Positions 22,230 through 33,653 of a stretch of 64,000 nt of DNA are shown piece by piece. Both the position numbers and the translations under genes were made by a program. Within the stretch, counting starts at the first letter, position 1. Every line of letters starts with the position of its first letter. The notes under the pieces are model-generated. The model saw only the letters and a program-made list of their open reading frames with translations, was not told the DNA's origin and ran no database searches. Origin of the DNA: Pegoplata infirma (taxonomy: Eukaryota > Arthropoda > Insecta > Diptera > Anthomyiidae); the NCBI GenBank assembly GCA_963921195.1, contig OY992539.1, positions 212,168,035 through 212,232,034 of the forward strand, read 5' to 3'.

Positions 22230-22985
22230 ATAAATTTTAAAGAATTAAATATATGTATGACAATAGGGTTTGTAATCGTTTCAATTTGCATAAATTGTTC
22301 CTTCCATGATCATTTAATGTGTAAAATTACACAATGTCTTTATTATGTTTTGAACAATCTTTAATGTGTGTAATTTTTAATATTTAATGTGTAAAATAAT
22401 ACTTTATATAATTGTGTATTTTCACAAACATAAAGGTAGTAATAATTTTTAATTTTTTTACACATTCAGTGTTTAAAATTACACACATATTAAATTTTAA
22501 GGGATAAAATATTTAAATGGCAATAGGATTTACAATCATATCAATTTTTGTAGAATTTTCCTTCCATGAGGTTTGGGAAAATTTTAAACATTTAATGTGT
22601 AATGTTTTTAACGATCTACAATGTGTGTAGTTTTTGATATTTAATGTGTAAAATGATATTTTGCATGTTAAATGTCTATGTATTGTGCAATTTTTAAACA
22701 TAAACATAGTAACACATTTTATACACATTTTTACACATTTATTGTGTAAAATTACAAACATCGCAACATTATCATAGAAAAAATTTACAAAGTGTGTAAT
22801 TTCAATTATCCATTGTGTAAAATAATATTTTACATCTTAAATTTGAAAGCATTGTGTATTTTTACCAGCATAAACGTATTAACACATTGTATATTATTAC
22901 ACATGAAATGTGTAATATTACACACATTGCCGAATTTTACTACGACAATGCTAGGAAAACAATTTTCTGCCATTGTGTCAATAAA
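22230..22985. repeat. Degenerate ~265-bp tandem units rich in TGTGTAA/TTACACA
   Basis: The block TATGACAATAGGGTTTG...CCTTCCATGATCATTTAATGTGT near 22254 recurs as ATGGCAATAGGATTTAC...CCTTCCATGAGG near 22518. Around these lie many TTAATGTGTAAAAT and ATTACACA words that form small dyads. A third, weaker unit follows to about 22985. ORFs at 22513-22761 and 22792-23019 are repeat artefacts. Confidence 0.5.
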
Positions 22986-24386
22986 TTTTAATAGCAAATC
23001 CATTCTTTTTGTCTTTTAATATGTTAACTTAAAATTAAAATCTGTCAATTTTTTAATCAAATATATGATAATTTATCATTTTTAATATAAATTTTTAATA
23101 AATTTTTTGTTATAATTGTTCATAATTATATTTTGTTGTTATTTTTATCTAAAAATTCATGTCAAAAACAAGTTTTCTATCTAAATATTTTTATTTATAT
23201 ATTTTTATCTCAAAACCATAACCAAAATCTAATCATAATTAAAACTAAAATTCCATCTAATTATAATTTAAAAATTTAAAAAAACTAGCCATACTATAAG
23301 CTTAACATGTTCGTGCATGCAATATTTAATTTGCATGCGATAAAACATCTTCAAACCATAAAATCATTGAAAAATATATTTAAGCAAGTTATTGAAAATC
23401 ATTATATATAAAATTGAACAGCAAAAAAGCAAAAAAAAAAAAAAATCATTTTAACCTTATTAAATTGACCTAAACCTGATCATCATCTGTAACTAAAAAA
23501 AAAAATATATAGAAAACGTGCTCATCATTTGCTAGAAAATATACAAAGAAATAAAAATCGCTACATTTATGAAAAAAATATAGTTTGTGTGAAATACAAA
23601 AAAAAAATAATAAACATCAAGTGGTATTCAATAACTTCATATTTTGTTTTGTGGAGTTTTTGGTTTTTGTGAATTTCGAGTGAGAGAGATCAGATCAATC
23701 ATTATATGGTATTAACAAGAAAATTTTCTATGGTTAATGATAATAGGCGAACTTTGTAATAATTTTTGTTGCACTTGTTAAAAAGGAAAATAAAATTTGT
23801 TGGTAGATATGTTAAGAAACCTAGAAGGAAATATAACAAATGTTAAACAAATTTTCAGAATCTGAAATTTTTTTTCTATCGAACAATTTTAAGACTCTGA
23901 GAAATTGGTGCACTAGAAAATTTCAATGATTCTGACACTTTGTTTTTGAGAAATATTATTCTAGCTCAAGGTCATATTTCTTTTATTAATCATTACGATG
24001 ATATTGTCAAAGTAACAATTTTCAAGAAACTATTTGTAAAGTTGCTTGGTCATTTTGCAAAACTTACTCGATACGTGTTTCGAAATTTGTCAGATTTCAT
24101 TGTCAAAAGTATTTAGCAAATTGACAACATAATATATTATATAATGAAACATTTTTCCTATAAAAAAATTTATGATTCTGTGTCATATTTATATAAAAAA
24201 TTATCATATTCAGAGACACTGTTTTTTAAGAAAAATCTTCTTACTCTAAAACATTTTTTATACAGAAAATTTTTAAAACATTTTTTCATTAAAGAAATTT
24301 CTCTGATTTAAAAAAAAAAGCTATAGAACAATTTTTAGATACTTACAAAATTTTTGGCATAGAAAACAAATTTTTCAAATTTCATA
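22986..24386. other. AT-rich non-coding DNA with degenerate repeats
   Basis: About 23945-24060 repeats the block at 10040-10140. About 23860-24360 contains decayed satellite words (TCTGAGAAATTGG, GAAAAATCTTCTTACTCTAA). No gene. Confidence 0.4.
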
Positions 24387-24699
24387 TTTTGAGTGGGGTT
24401 ATACTAGCTCGAGGCCATTTTCTTTACTAATTAAAATTATTTTTACTTGTAGAATAATTTTCAACAAAATTATATTTTTTTTAAATTTTTTTTGCACGAT
24501 CTCGGCATCTAAGCAAAATATAAACATTCTATACTACAAGTAGCATAGTGTATTTAAATGACAATCACCAAAACCAAAATATTAATATATATTCAATTCT
24601 ATACTCATTGATCATTAGATGAAGAAAAATTATATCTTCTCTTAGTTTGACACGATTGTCAAACAAAAATGACCTCGAGCTAAAATAACCCACTCAAAA
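24387..24699. mobile_element. Small TIR element with TTTGAGTGGG ends
   Basis: TTTGAGTGGGGTTATACTAG and GCTCGAGGCCATTTT at the left are mirrored by AAAATGACCTCGAGCTAAAA and AACCCACTCAAA at the right. No clear target duplication. The inner CTCGAGG block links it to the repeats at 6.6-11.2 kb. Confidence 0.5.
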
Positions 24700-24704
24700 T
24701 ATAA

Positions 24705-25252
24705 CACCGTCCTACAGCATATATTAAACATAACCCGGATGATATACTTCTGAAAGTAAGGATCAAATAGAGTAAAACTGCATTTGCAGTTTTTCATATC
24801 GTGATCCTGTTTCCTTTTAAAAGGACTTCAAAGCTTTAAAGGACTACATTTTGTAAAATATTTTTGAATATTTGTACTTATCCTAGGATGCCACTGGTGA
24901 TGGCAAATGTATCCCCAAATTTTTTCCATTTGTTTTATATTAGGATAAAAAGATTATTTATTAATGTCCTTTGAAAGCTTTATCAATATATTTTGTTGAA
25001 CATTTTGAAGGATAAAGTTTTGAAAGGACGTAACTTACCTCTTTTTTCCTGATATGTAAAAATAATAAAATATGAAAATTAGGGGAGATGCTCCTCTTTC
25101 AGTGGGATTCTAGTACAAGTACAAATATTAAAAAAATATTTTATAAAATTTAATCCTCTAAAACTTTAAAGTCCTTTTAAAAGGTTTCAGGGTCACGAAA
25201 TCAAAAACTGTAAATGCAGTTTTACTACATTTAGTCTCTAGTTTCAAACGTA
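24705..25252. mobile_element. CACCG foldback MITE, copy b (right tip lost)
   Basis: Starts CACCGTCCTACAGC after TAA, with ACCCGGATGATATACTTCTG and GTAAAACTGCATTTGCAG. The right arm holds CTGTAAATGCAGTTTTACTA and GTCTCTAGTTTCAAACGTA, then stops before the family's CGGACGGTG end. Confidence 0.65.
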
Positions 25253-25482
25253 CACAGAAAAAAATATCGTGAAATCAAAAGTAACTAAACAAATTGTTAG
25301 CAACTAATTTCTAGTTCAACAACGTTTTTAATTGTATCAACAATGTATATTGTTAATATGACAAAAATCCACTTTAATTTTTAATTAAATGCATCAATTA
25401 AAATCATTGTTAAAAAACGCACAAAATGCTTATTGATAACAAGTACACTTTATGAACTCATTTAATGAAGCACAAAAATATG

Positions 25483-25552
25483 TGACGATAGCACGGTGGT
25501 AGTGTGCTAGACTCGTATCATGAACATTGCGGGTTCGCTGCCAGGTGGCGGA
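25483..25552 (+). repeat. tRNA-derived SINE head, copy 1
   Basis: A-box-like ATAGCACGGTGGTAGTGTGC and B-box-like GGGTTCGCTGCC lie at tRNA spacing. AGCAC and GTGCT could form the D stem. There is no good acceptor stem and the unit is followed by a T/A-rich tail, so it is a SINE-like unit and not a tRNA gene. Confidence 0.55.
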
Positions 25553-25650
25553 AACATTTTTTATTTTTATTTATTTTTATTTGGAGTATTTTGTTTTTGC
25601 TATTCAGCAGACACCTTTTATACGCATTAAGTCAACTACAAATATATATG

Positions 25651-25690
25651 AGGAATAGCACGGTGCACAGTGGTTCCAAGTCCAAATCTA
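25651..25690 (+). repeat. tRNA-derived SINE head, truncated copy
   Basis: AGGAATAGCACGGTG recurs after the linker GTCAACTACAAATATATATG, then diverges (CACAGTGGTTCCAAG). The B box is missing. It marks the start of a second tandem unit. Confidence 0.45.
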
Positions 25691-25943
25691 GCTGGACAAA
25701 ATTATTTTATCACCGTTTTATATGTTTTTGGGGTCGCTGAGTTCAAAAAACATGTTTAAATTTTTCTAAGTCGATTACACTAATCGACAACTTTTTATTT
25801 TTTTTTCTAATTTCAGTAATTCATTAATGTCAAAAATGGTTTATATGCAGAACAGAAATATGAAATGCAAAAACTTATTTTTTTAAAGTTTTGTAATCTC
25901 TAAAAAAAAAAAAATTTTTTTGTCGAGAAGTGTAATTGAAAAA

Positions 25944-26105
25944 ACAAGTGAGAGCGTTAAATTCGGCCATGCCTAATCTTTTATACCCTCCAAAATGTAA
26001 AAAAAAAAATAAAAAAAACAGTTAGAGTGTTACATTCGGCTGTGCCGAATTTTTTATACCCCCCAAAATGTAAAAAAAACAATATAAAAAAATCCAGGGG
26101 GGTTG

Positions 26106-26136
<31 letters not shown>

Positions 26137-26431
26137 GGTGGGAGACGTTAGGGAGCACCTTCCCCTTGCGATTTCGAACTTCATCTGAGAGAAGAATGTT
26201 GCATTTGCTTAGCAAAAGTACAAAAAACCCTGCAAAAAATGCGATTTTTATTAGGTTGGTTTAGTTCTCCAAGGGGGAACTTTTTTCCCCTTGTTCCGAT
26301 TTTATCCATTTCCGAACTTAACCTGCCTAGTAATATAAGACATATTCGTGCCAAACTTCGGAAGTCTAGCTCTTTTATTTTGGACTGTATCGTGTCCTCT
26401 ACAGACGGACAGACGGACAGATGGACGGACA
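25944..26431 (-). mobile_element. DINE-1/INE-1-like element, minus strand, 5' truncated, doubled 3' end
   Basis: Minus-strand copy with GTCCGTCTGTCCGTCTGTAG, GGCACGAATATGTCTTATAT and the GGAACAAGGGGAAAA block. It lacks the TATACCC/CATAAAGTATATA 5' part. The 3' terminus occurs twice: 26020-26065 (TTCGGCTGTGCCGAA) and again at 25944-25991 (TTCGGCCATGCC), each with a GGTATAAAA-type block, about 73 bp apart. A run of 20 G residues lies at 26115-26134. Confidence 0.65.
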
Positions 26432-27130
26432 TTTTTGAATTTAGTAGAAGTGTGTAATTTTGGCCGCGGTTTAATAGGAAACATCACATTTAATGCTTTT
26501 TTTAAGCTAAGCATAATTATAATACTTAAAAGCTATCAAAAACTTACAAAAATTCGATACTTTATTTAGAAAAAAAATTTACGCGAAAATCTATTTTCAT
26601 ATAAACTGTGATTAATTTTAAACCTGCAAAAACCTGCAAGAAATGTCTGCATGACAAAGTTCAGTAATAAATTACCTATAAGTTGTATGTAGTAATTCGA
26701 CATGATATGCCTGGATTCGGTTTTGGCAAGCTGCGGAAGTTTCATAAGTCCTCAAAAATATTGTTATTATTGACCATACTTCAAAGTACAAAAAATGTAA
26801 GAAGAAGATCGATAATAAATTTCTTATTAATGTCCAGAATAAGTATAAATCTGTAGCTTCCTTGTACATAAACCGTTTTGAAACCATTGATGTAACATGG
26901 ATAATATGATGTTATTAGTTGAACATTTATATATACATATATTATTTTTTTAAATATTGGATACCAAAAATGTTATTTCATTCGCATATTTAACAAAGTT
27001 AAAGACCTAATTCCAAAAAATGGTTATTAGTTTGATCAGAACACACCCTTAGCTTGCCCCTAGCACTATTAATTCCCAATTTTAAGGACACTAATTTTTG
27101 GACTTTTGTCCTGCTAGATTTTGATTTGGA
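26432..27130. other. Unique-looking non-coding DNA
   Basis: No repeat or gene recognised. Short ORFs lack family signatures. Confidence 0.4.
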
Positions 27131-27200
27131 ACCAATGTGCGGTGGTAGTGTGCTAGACTTGTACCATGTTCGTTGCCGGTTCGATTCCAGCTGCCGCCAG
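27131..27200 (+). repeat. tRNA-derived SINE head, copy 2
   Basis: TGTGCGGTGGTAGTGTGC gives the A box and GGTTCGATTCC at 27178-27188 is a consensus B box. A T-rich tail follows. It is the same family as copies 1 and 3. Confidence 0.6.
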
Positions 27201-27317
27201 ATTTTTTTATTTTTTTTTGTTCTTTTTTTAGTTTTTTTATTTTATTTTTAAATTAAATGCCATTAAAAACAGTTTATTTCCTTTAATATACGCGTATAGT
27301 CAACTACAAGTATATAT

Positions 27318-27388
27318 GAGGAATAGCACGGTGGTAGTGTTTTAGACTCGTATCATGTTAGTTGCGGGTTCAATTCCCGCTGCCGGCT
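27318..27388 (+). repeat. tRNA-derived SINE head, copy 3
   Basis: ATAGCACGGTGGTAGTGTTT supplies the A box. GCGGG-TTCAATT-CCCGC at 27364-27380 is a perfect 5-bp T-arm with a 7-nt loop. The distance from copy 2 is about 185 bp. The linker GTCAACTACAAGTATATATG precedes it as it does the truncated copy at 25651, so the units are tandemly arranged. Confidence 0.6.
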
Positions 27389-28240
27389 AATGTTTTTTTT
27401 TTTAATTTTTAGATATCTTTTGTGCTATTTTTAGATTTTTTTTAAATAAATTGACATTAAAGCACGTTTATTTCCGTTAACATAATTTACTACAAACTTT
27501 TCAATTAATTTCATTGTTGATACAACAATGAATTTAATTGACAAAACTAAGTTGATATTTTTTTCACAAGTTACAAAATCCAATGTTTTATTGACAAAAT
27601 TCAATGTAGGCTCAGTTTCAATTAAATGTTTAATTGTATTAACAATGAAATTAATTGTATTGACAATTTTTTTTTCTGTATATATTATCCAGTTCGTGTT
27701 TAATGACATTTTTTCTTCTTTGTCGGACGGTGTAATATTTAAAAGTTTGAATAAAAGAATTTTTATTTTTAGTAAAAAATTTATAAAAAAATTTTCTTTT
27801 TACTTTCAGGATTCATCGGTAAGGTAAGTTATCAAAAATTTTATTTTAAATATTTATTGGTATTATTTAAATTTTGTGATCCGAATTAAAAGTTTTATCA
27901 ACCCACTCAGAAAAATACAAGCTGGCCAATACTGGCCCAGTAACGTGAACGGTTTTAGAAGTATATTCAGGACGTAGTATTTTTGGTATTTCAGTACTGA
28001 CCCGGAATATCAAATGACATCTCTTTTCTATGTATGGAAACTAGGTTCTGAGAGCGTCGAACAATTCCGACACAAAAAATATTTGTTTTGATGTGGTGAA
28101 AACGAATATAAAAAAACGTATAATCAGTCAAACGGTTTTCGAGATATCGCTATTTGAAATTTGCCAAAAATGGAGGTTTTTTTCTACGTTCATAGCTTTT
28201 TTTTAAAAAATCTTAAAACTTCTTTCCCTTGACCCTTTCA
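27389..28240. other. AT-rich non-coding DNA with a CACCG MITE remnant
   Basis: 27500-27670 is rich in AATTAATTG/ACAACAATGAA words, which open spurious ORFs on both strands. 27676-27732 is a solitary right tip of the CACCG family. From about 28120 the dispersed block CGGTTTTCGAGATATCGCTA begins. Confidence 0.45.
27676..27732. mobile_element. CACCG foldback MITE, right tip only
   Basis: TATATTATCCAGTTCGTGTT, then GTCGGACGGTG ending at 27732 and TAA outside. It matches the right end at 54485-54539. The rest of the element is absent. Confidence 0.6.
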
Positions 28241-28244
28241 TGGA

Positions 28245-29136
28245 GTTTCAAATAATCTTTTATTTAAACGTAATTTGAGATCAAACTTTTGGATTTTTGG
28301 GAAAATTTCCACCGAAATTTTTGAAAATATTTATCTTGTGATACAATGTTTTTAGTATTTTGGCACACAGAAAAAAAAAAAATATTTGCCAATAAACTAA
28401 ATTCATAGTATTTATGAACAAATACATAAAAAATTATGAACTTTTTCATTAAATTTTTGAACTTTTTCATTGTTTTTATTAAAAAATGTTAAAAAGTTCC
28501 TTAATTCCACATATTATTATTGATTCATAAATACTATGAAAAGGTTTTTAAGTATTTTTAAGTATTATGAAAAAGTTAATAAATTTTTATGAATTTGTTC
28601 ATTAATAAAATGAAAGTCATTCATTGGCATTTTTTTTTTGTGTGCATGCTGAATATGAATATCAAAAACTTTCGGACAATTTAATTTGAGCCAAACCTGA
28701 TCATTTTAACACGTTGCGCTCTTTGATCAAATTTTTGGATTTTAGAAAAATTGCCAAAAAAAATTTGGATTTTTTGCCAATGAACGAAATTCATAGTATT
28801 TATGAACAAATACATAAAAAATTATGAACTTTTTCATAAAATTTTTGAACAATTTTTGAACATAGTATTTATTAAAAAATGTTAAAAAGTTTTTAAATTT
28901 CACATATTATTATTGATTCATAAATACTATGAAAAAGTTTATAAGTATTTTTAAGTATTATGAAAAAGCTAATAAATTTTTACGAATTTGTTCATTAATA
29001 CTATGAAAGTCATTCATTGGCATTTTTTTGTGTGCATGCTGAATATGAATATAAAAAACTTTCTGACAATTTAATTTGAGCCAAATCTGATCATTTTAAC
29101 CCGTTGCGCCCTTTGATCAAACTTTTGGGTTTTTGA
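28245..29136. repeat. 390-bp tandem duplication including a CACACA(G)AAAAA MITE
   Basis: GCATGCTGAATATGAATAT at 28644 recurs at 29034, exactly 390 bp on, and the following GAGCCAAA(C/T)CTGATCATTT, GTTGCGC and TTTGATCAAA blocks also match. Each unit contains an AT-rich palindrome (CATAGTATTTATG / CATAAATACTATG). In the first unit it is bounded by CACACAGAAAAA and TTTTTTGTGTG, a likely MITE that was duplicated with its flanks. Confidence 0.65.
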
Positions 29137-29219
29137 AAATTTTCCAAAAAAAGTTAGATTTTTTAAAAATTAAAAAAATATAAAAAACTTTATTGCGATA
29201 CATTATTTCAATTTATTTT

Positions 29220-29308
29220 GGCTTCAGGAGGAGCTTAACTTATTCTTTTAACTTCCTAGAATAGGATTTTCCAAAAAGTACTGTTTTCAAATTTTTTATC
29301 AGCTAGAG
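29220..29308 (+). repeat. AAAGTACC-family unit, left of a hAT
   Basis: CTTCCTAGAATAGGATTTTC, CAAAAAGTACTGTTTTC and ATCAGCTAGAG, ending at the hAT insertion point. Confidence 0.55.
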
Positions 29309-29939
29309 CAGCGGTTACCAACCTTTTTGGCTCACGTACCCCTAATTTTTACATATATATATTAGAGTTAGTTTTGAAATGATTTAGGGGAGATCAAAGG
29401 GATTTAGGGGAGATCAAAGGGATCAAAGGGGAGATCAAAACAATGGTGGTATTTTTTTGGAAAAATGTTCAGTCCTTGGGGTGGTTCAATGCATCTGAAA
29501 ACGCGAATTTTGAGCTGAAAATATTGCAAATCTGATTTCACCACTCAATTCTACACCAAAAATTAAAACAACAGACTTTTTTGAACTCTTTAAAAAAGTT
29601 CGAAAAACCCAACACAGGGGAAGAAATATAATGTTTTTAATTTATTTTAAATGTTTCCATGAAATTTCTAATGAAACACCCTCGTATATACTGTAAAAGG
29701 GCATTTTGAGCTTAACAAAATTGTACCAAAATTTCCACTCTATCATAACCCGTCTCAAAAATTCCCACAAAAGCGTTTTTTGAGAACTTTGACATAAATT
29801 TGCTCACAAACCTGACATTATAGAAAAATTTGAAATGTTAATCTTAAACGAATATCGATATTACTAAAATTTTTCGTACCCCAGCCTACAGTTTCGCGTA
29901 CCCCCTAATGGTACGCGTACCATAGGTTGGTAACCGCTG
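29309..29939. mobile_element. hAT MITE, 631 bp
   Basis: Ends CAGCGGTTACCAACCT and AGGTTGGTAACCGCTG, flanked by AGCTAGAG (29301-29308 and 29940-29947). Subterminal GTACGCGTACC and TACCCC words mark the ends. No ORF. A related copy lies inverted at 31489. Confidence 0.88.
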
Positions 29940-29947
29940 AGCTAGAG

Positions 29948-31488
29948 GATCCTTCACTCCCTGTTTTAAGTTTCAAGGACCATTATTTCAGGGAAAAGAA
30001 AAAGAACCAATGTACCATTTTTTCCAAAAAGTACATTTTTCATATTTTATTTTTGCTGGAAGATCGCAATTTACAAAGTTAAAGTTTTTTTTACACTTTT
30101 TTACCCTATATGACCGCTTTAACTTTAAACTTTTCTTTTTACAAGATGTTTTTTTTAGCTACCGAATATTATGTTTCTAGCAACATTATTTCAGGAAATA
30201 GCAAAAGTACCAAAGTGCACTTATTACCCCCTTTCCAAATTTCCAAAAGATTTTCACAGATTTTTTTAGCTGAGGGATCATAAATTTTAAATTAAAAGTT
30301 GTTTTCCGCAGGGTGGTCCTACAGTTTATTCTTCAAGATTTTTACAACCATTATTTCTGCAGATACAAAAAGTACCAAAAAAGTACCGAATTTTATAAAA
30401 AGTACTGTTTTCAAAATATTATTTCGGCTAGAGGAATCTCATTCCCTATTTGAAGTTTCTAGGACCATTAGTTTAGGAATAAGAAACAGTACCAAAAAAC
30501 ATTTGTTACAAAAAGTACATTTTTCATATTTTTTTTTCTAGCTGGAAGATCGTACATTTTAAAATTCAAGTTTAAATTACTATAATTGCAAGATATAGAA
30601 AAAGTACCAAAGTACACCTTTTTACCCCATTTGACCGCTTAAGAATTAAACTTTTCTAAAAGTACTTCTTACAGGGTGTTTATTAAGCTAGATGATCCTT
30701 TATTCCCTGTTTTAAGTTTCTGGGACTATTATTTTAGGATAAAGAAAACGTACCAAAGTACCCTTTTTCCAAAAAGTAAATTTTTAATATTTTTTCGCTG
30801 GAAGATCATACATTTTAAATTTCAAGTCTTAATGACAATGACGACAAAGAAAAATTACCAAAGTACACCTTTTTACCCCATATTACCGATTAAAAATTAT
30901 ACTTGTCTAAAAGTACTTTTTACAGAATGTATTTAATTCCAACTTAAAAATTTCTAGAACTATTATTTCATGAATTGGAAAAAGTACTAATGCACCATTT
31001 TTTCTAAAAGTACATTTTTCTTATTTTTGTTCTCGCTAGAAGATCGTACATTTTTAATATCAAGTTTTTTTGACTGTTATGAGATAGAAAAGGTACCAAA
31101 TTACACTTTTTTACCCCATTTGACCGCTTAAGAATTAATTTTCAAAAAAGTATTTTTTACAAAATGTTTTTTCAACTACAGGATGTTTTGTTTCAAGTTT
31201 CTAGCACTATTTTTTCTGGAAATAGAAAAAGTACCTATGTACACTTTTTACCCCATTACTTGGAATTTTCTTAAGACTTTCTCAGATATTTTAAGCTGAG
31301 GGATCGTGTATTTAAAATGTAAAGTTGTTTTCGCAGGATGATCCTACAGTTCAAACTTCAAGTTCTTAAAACCATTATTTCAGGAGATACAAAAAGTACC
31401 AAAGTAAGTACACTTGTTAACACCAACTTAACTTCTTAGAATCGGATTTTCCAAAAAGTACTGTTTTCAAATTTTGTATCAGCTAGAG
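29948..31488 (+). repeat. AAAGTACC-family tandem block
   Basis: Roughly ten degenerate units with ACCATTATTTCAGG, AAAAAGTACCAAAGTACAC, TTTTACCCC, CCGCTT, AGTACTTTTT and GATCCTACA. ORFs at 30299-30541 and 30676-30936 run along the units and carry no domain. The block ends with the same ATCAGCTAGAG that accepted the hAT at 29309. Confidence 0.6.
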
Positions 31489-31850
31489 CAGCGGTTACCA
31501 ACCTATGGTACGCGTACCACTAGGGGGTACGCGAAACTGTCCACGGGGGTACGCCAAATTTTAGTAATTTGGACATTCGTTTTAGATTAACCTTTCAATG
31601 CTGGCTCGGCATCTGGCTTCCAAAGTTTTCCATAAAGTCAGGTTTTCAAGAAAGTTGAGGTCAAAGTTCACAAAAAACGTATTTTTTTGATATTTTGAGA
31701 TCTGACCACTTGTTTTTGATTAATCTTTCGATGCTGATTCCGAATATGGTTCCCAAATTTTTCTTTGACGCCTGGTTTTTGAGCAAATTTATGTCAAAGT
31801 TCTCAAAAAACGTGTTTTTGGGCATTTTTGAGACGGGTTGTATACCTATA
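31489..31850 (-). mobile_element. One-ended inverted copy of the 631-bp hAT family
   Basis: Begins CAGCGGTTACCAACCTATGG and is the complement of the right end of the element at 29309-29939, including AAAGTTCTCAAAAAACG and TTGAGACGGGTT. An inner segment (TTTGATTAATCTTTCGATGC) is duplicated relative to that copy. The other terminal repeat is absent; at about 31850 it passes into another dispersed repeat. Confidence 0.65.
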
Positions 31851-32049
31851 CCTATACTATTTGAAATTTGCATAAATTTAGAAGTTTTTCCTACGTTTTT
31901 TTATTTTTTTTTTTAAATCTCAAAACTTCCTTCCCTTGACCCTTTCTTGGAGCTTCAAATAATCTTTCATTTAAACGTAATTTGGGACAAATCCCACAAT
32001 TTTAACCAGAGACGTCCTTCGATCAAACTTTTGGATTTTTGGAAAATTT
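31851..32049. repeat. Dispersed repeat (CTTCCCTTGACCCTTTC block)
   Basis: Shares TTTTTCCTACG, ACTTCCTTCCCTTGACCC and TTTAAACGTAATTTGGG with 28180-28330 and, more weakly, with 6.9 and 47.5 kb. It is non-coding. Confidence 0.45.
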
Positions 32050-32412
32050 TCACCGAATATGTCTTATGGTCATAGGCTGGCTAAGTTCGGAAATGGACAA
32101 AATCGGACCAAGGGAAAAAAGTTCCCCCTTGGAGAACTAAACCAACCTCATAAAACCGCCTTTTTTTTGCAGGGTTTTTTGTACTTTTGTTAAGCAAATG
32201 AAACATTTTTGTGTCAAAAGAAGCTTAAAATCCTGGAAGTGGATCCAGAGGAGAAAAAAATAAAAAAGTTTGATCTGTCCCTTTTGTGTGCGTGGATATA
32301 AAAAATGTATTTTAATAATAATTAATTGGATTAAGTAATTGCAAGAATCATAATAAATACATTTTATAAAACCTACGGCAAGGCGGAAGGTGTCCCCCAA
32401 CGTCTTCCACCG
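32050..32412 (+). mobile_element. DINE-1-like internal fragment
   Basis: GAATATGTCTTATGGTCATA, GGCAAAATCGGA-like and the CCAAGG...CCCCCTTGGAGAAC block, then GGAAGGTGTCCCCCAACGTC. Both termini are missing. Confidence 0.6.
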
Positions 32413-32646
32413 AACCTAGCAACATTATTTCAGGAAATATCAATACCCGTGTAAAAAAATAATTGTATCAACACATATCTCCTTTGATAAAAACATATAT
32501 GGATCATATCTAAATGGATATAATCAGATCTACTACATATATATTCATATCTGCTTCAGATATGTTTTGATCCGTAAATTGAGTCTATCTGGCATATATG
32601 GCATATATGATCAGACATTTTCAGATATGTTCATATATTTATTTAT

Positions 32647-33653
32647 TATACCCTCCACTCTAGTGATAGAGGGTATATATAAGTTTGTCATTCCGTTTGT
32701 AACACCTCGAAATATTGGTCTAGGACCCCATAAAGTATATATATTCATGATCCTCGATCGATTTTAAGACGATCTAGCGATGTCCGTCCGTCCGTCCGTC
32801 CGTCTGTCTGTCTGTCTGTCCGTAGAAAACACGCTAACTTTTGAAAGACTTTACAGAGGCTACTGAAGTTTGGCATATATGTTTGTCATTTATCTGGTCA
32901 GGTTGGTATTGCAATCCAGCCAAATCGGTCCAGTGGTTCAAAAGTTATGAGCAAGAGAGTAAATTTCGGCAAGGGTGTTTCCCGAATTTCCAAGATAAAA
33001 AACACGATAACTTTCGGAAGACAATAATGAGACTACTGAAGCTTGGCATGTATCTTTGCCGTTCCCGGGGTCTATTTGGTATTAAATTTCAGCTCAATCG
33101 GTCCAGTGGTTCAAAAGTTATAAGGAAAACCCTGAATTTCAGATTAGTTTCATCTAAAATGCCACGTGTTTTAACAAGTTTTAAAGGCATTGGTGGTAAC
33201 TAAACAATGCTTTGCAAACTTGTTTAATTTTAAAGCAATGCTTTTTAAACTTGTTTAGTTTTAAAAGCATTGGTAACTTAAAAATTACACTTGAAAAATA
33301 TTTTACACTCAAAAAAAATTTTACACTCAAAAAAATTTTACACTCAAAAAAAAAATTTAGTTTTTTTTTACAAAAATTACAATATTATGTGTACATTCGT
33401 GCATTCACTCAGAAATATTTGTACAGTAAAAAAACATTACACTCGAAAAAAATTTTACACTCAAAAAAAAAAAATAGTATTTTTTCATATTTTTTTTTTT
33501 TTAATTATAAAAAAAGAGTGTTTTACTCAAAATAAAATATTTCTAATCAAAATTGTTAATTATTTCAGGTTACAAAATGTAGTACCCTTTAAAAAAATGC
33601 ATTGTGGAGGGTATTTATAGATTCGGCAAAGTCGAATTTAACTTTTCTACTTG
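32647..33653 (+). mobile_element. DINE-1/INE-1-like element, plus strand, about 1 kb
   Basis: TATACCCTCCACTCTAGTGA and TAGAGGGTATA form the 5' hairpin. Then come CCCCATAAAGTATATATATT, (GTCC/GTCT)n at 32781-32821, and near-duplicate 150-bp blocks containing CAAATCGGTCCAGTGGTTCA-like text at about 32920 and 33090. It ends GGGTATTTATAGATTCGGCA, AAGTCGAATTTAACTTTTCT and ACTTGT. The ORFs at 32841-33203, 33212-33535 and 33291-33620 are not genes; the last two cross TTACACTCAAAAAA low complexity (33295-33480). Confidence 0.7.

Larger units (their letters stand above)
25253..25943. other. AT-rich DNA around the first SINE units
   Basis: 25260-25440 contains AACAATGTATATTGTT-type low-complexity dyads. 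Beyond the SINE heads no gene is recognised; the 78-residue ORF at 25504-25740 is the translated SINE. Confidence 0.45.

Noticed and set aside
26181..26569. Overlapping ORFs on both strands
   Set aside because: All lie in or beside a DINE; similar frames occur in the other DINE copies.
25483..27388. Functional tRNA genes
   Set aside because: No complete acceptor stems and imperfect anticodon arms; several copies with T-rich tails fit a SINE.
33212..33620. Lysine-rich ORFs of 107-109 residues
   Set aside because: Translation of TTACACTCAAAAAA low complexity inside a DINE.
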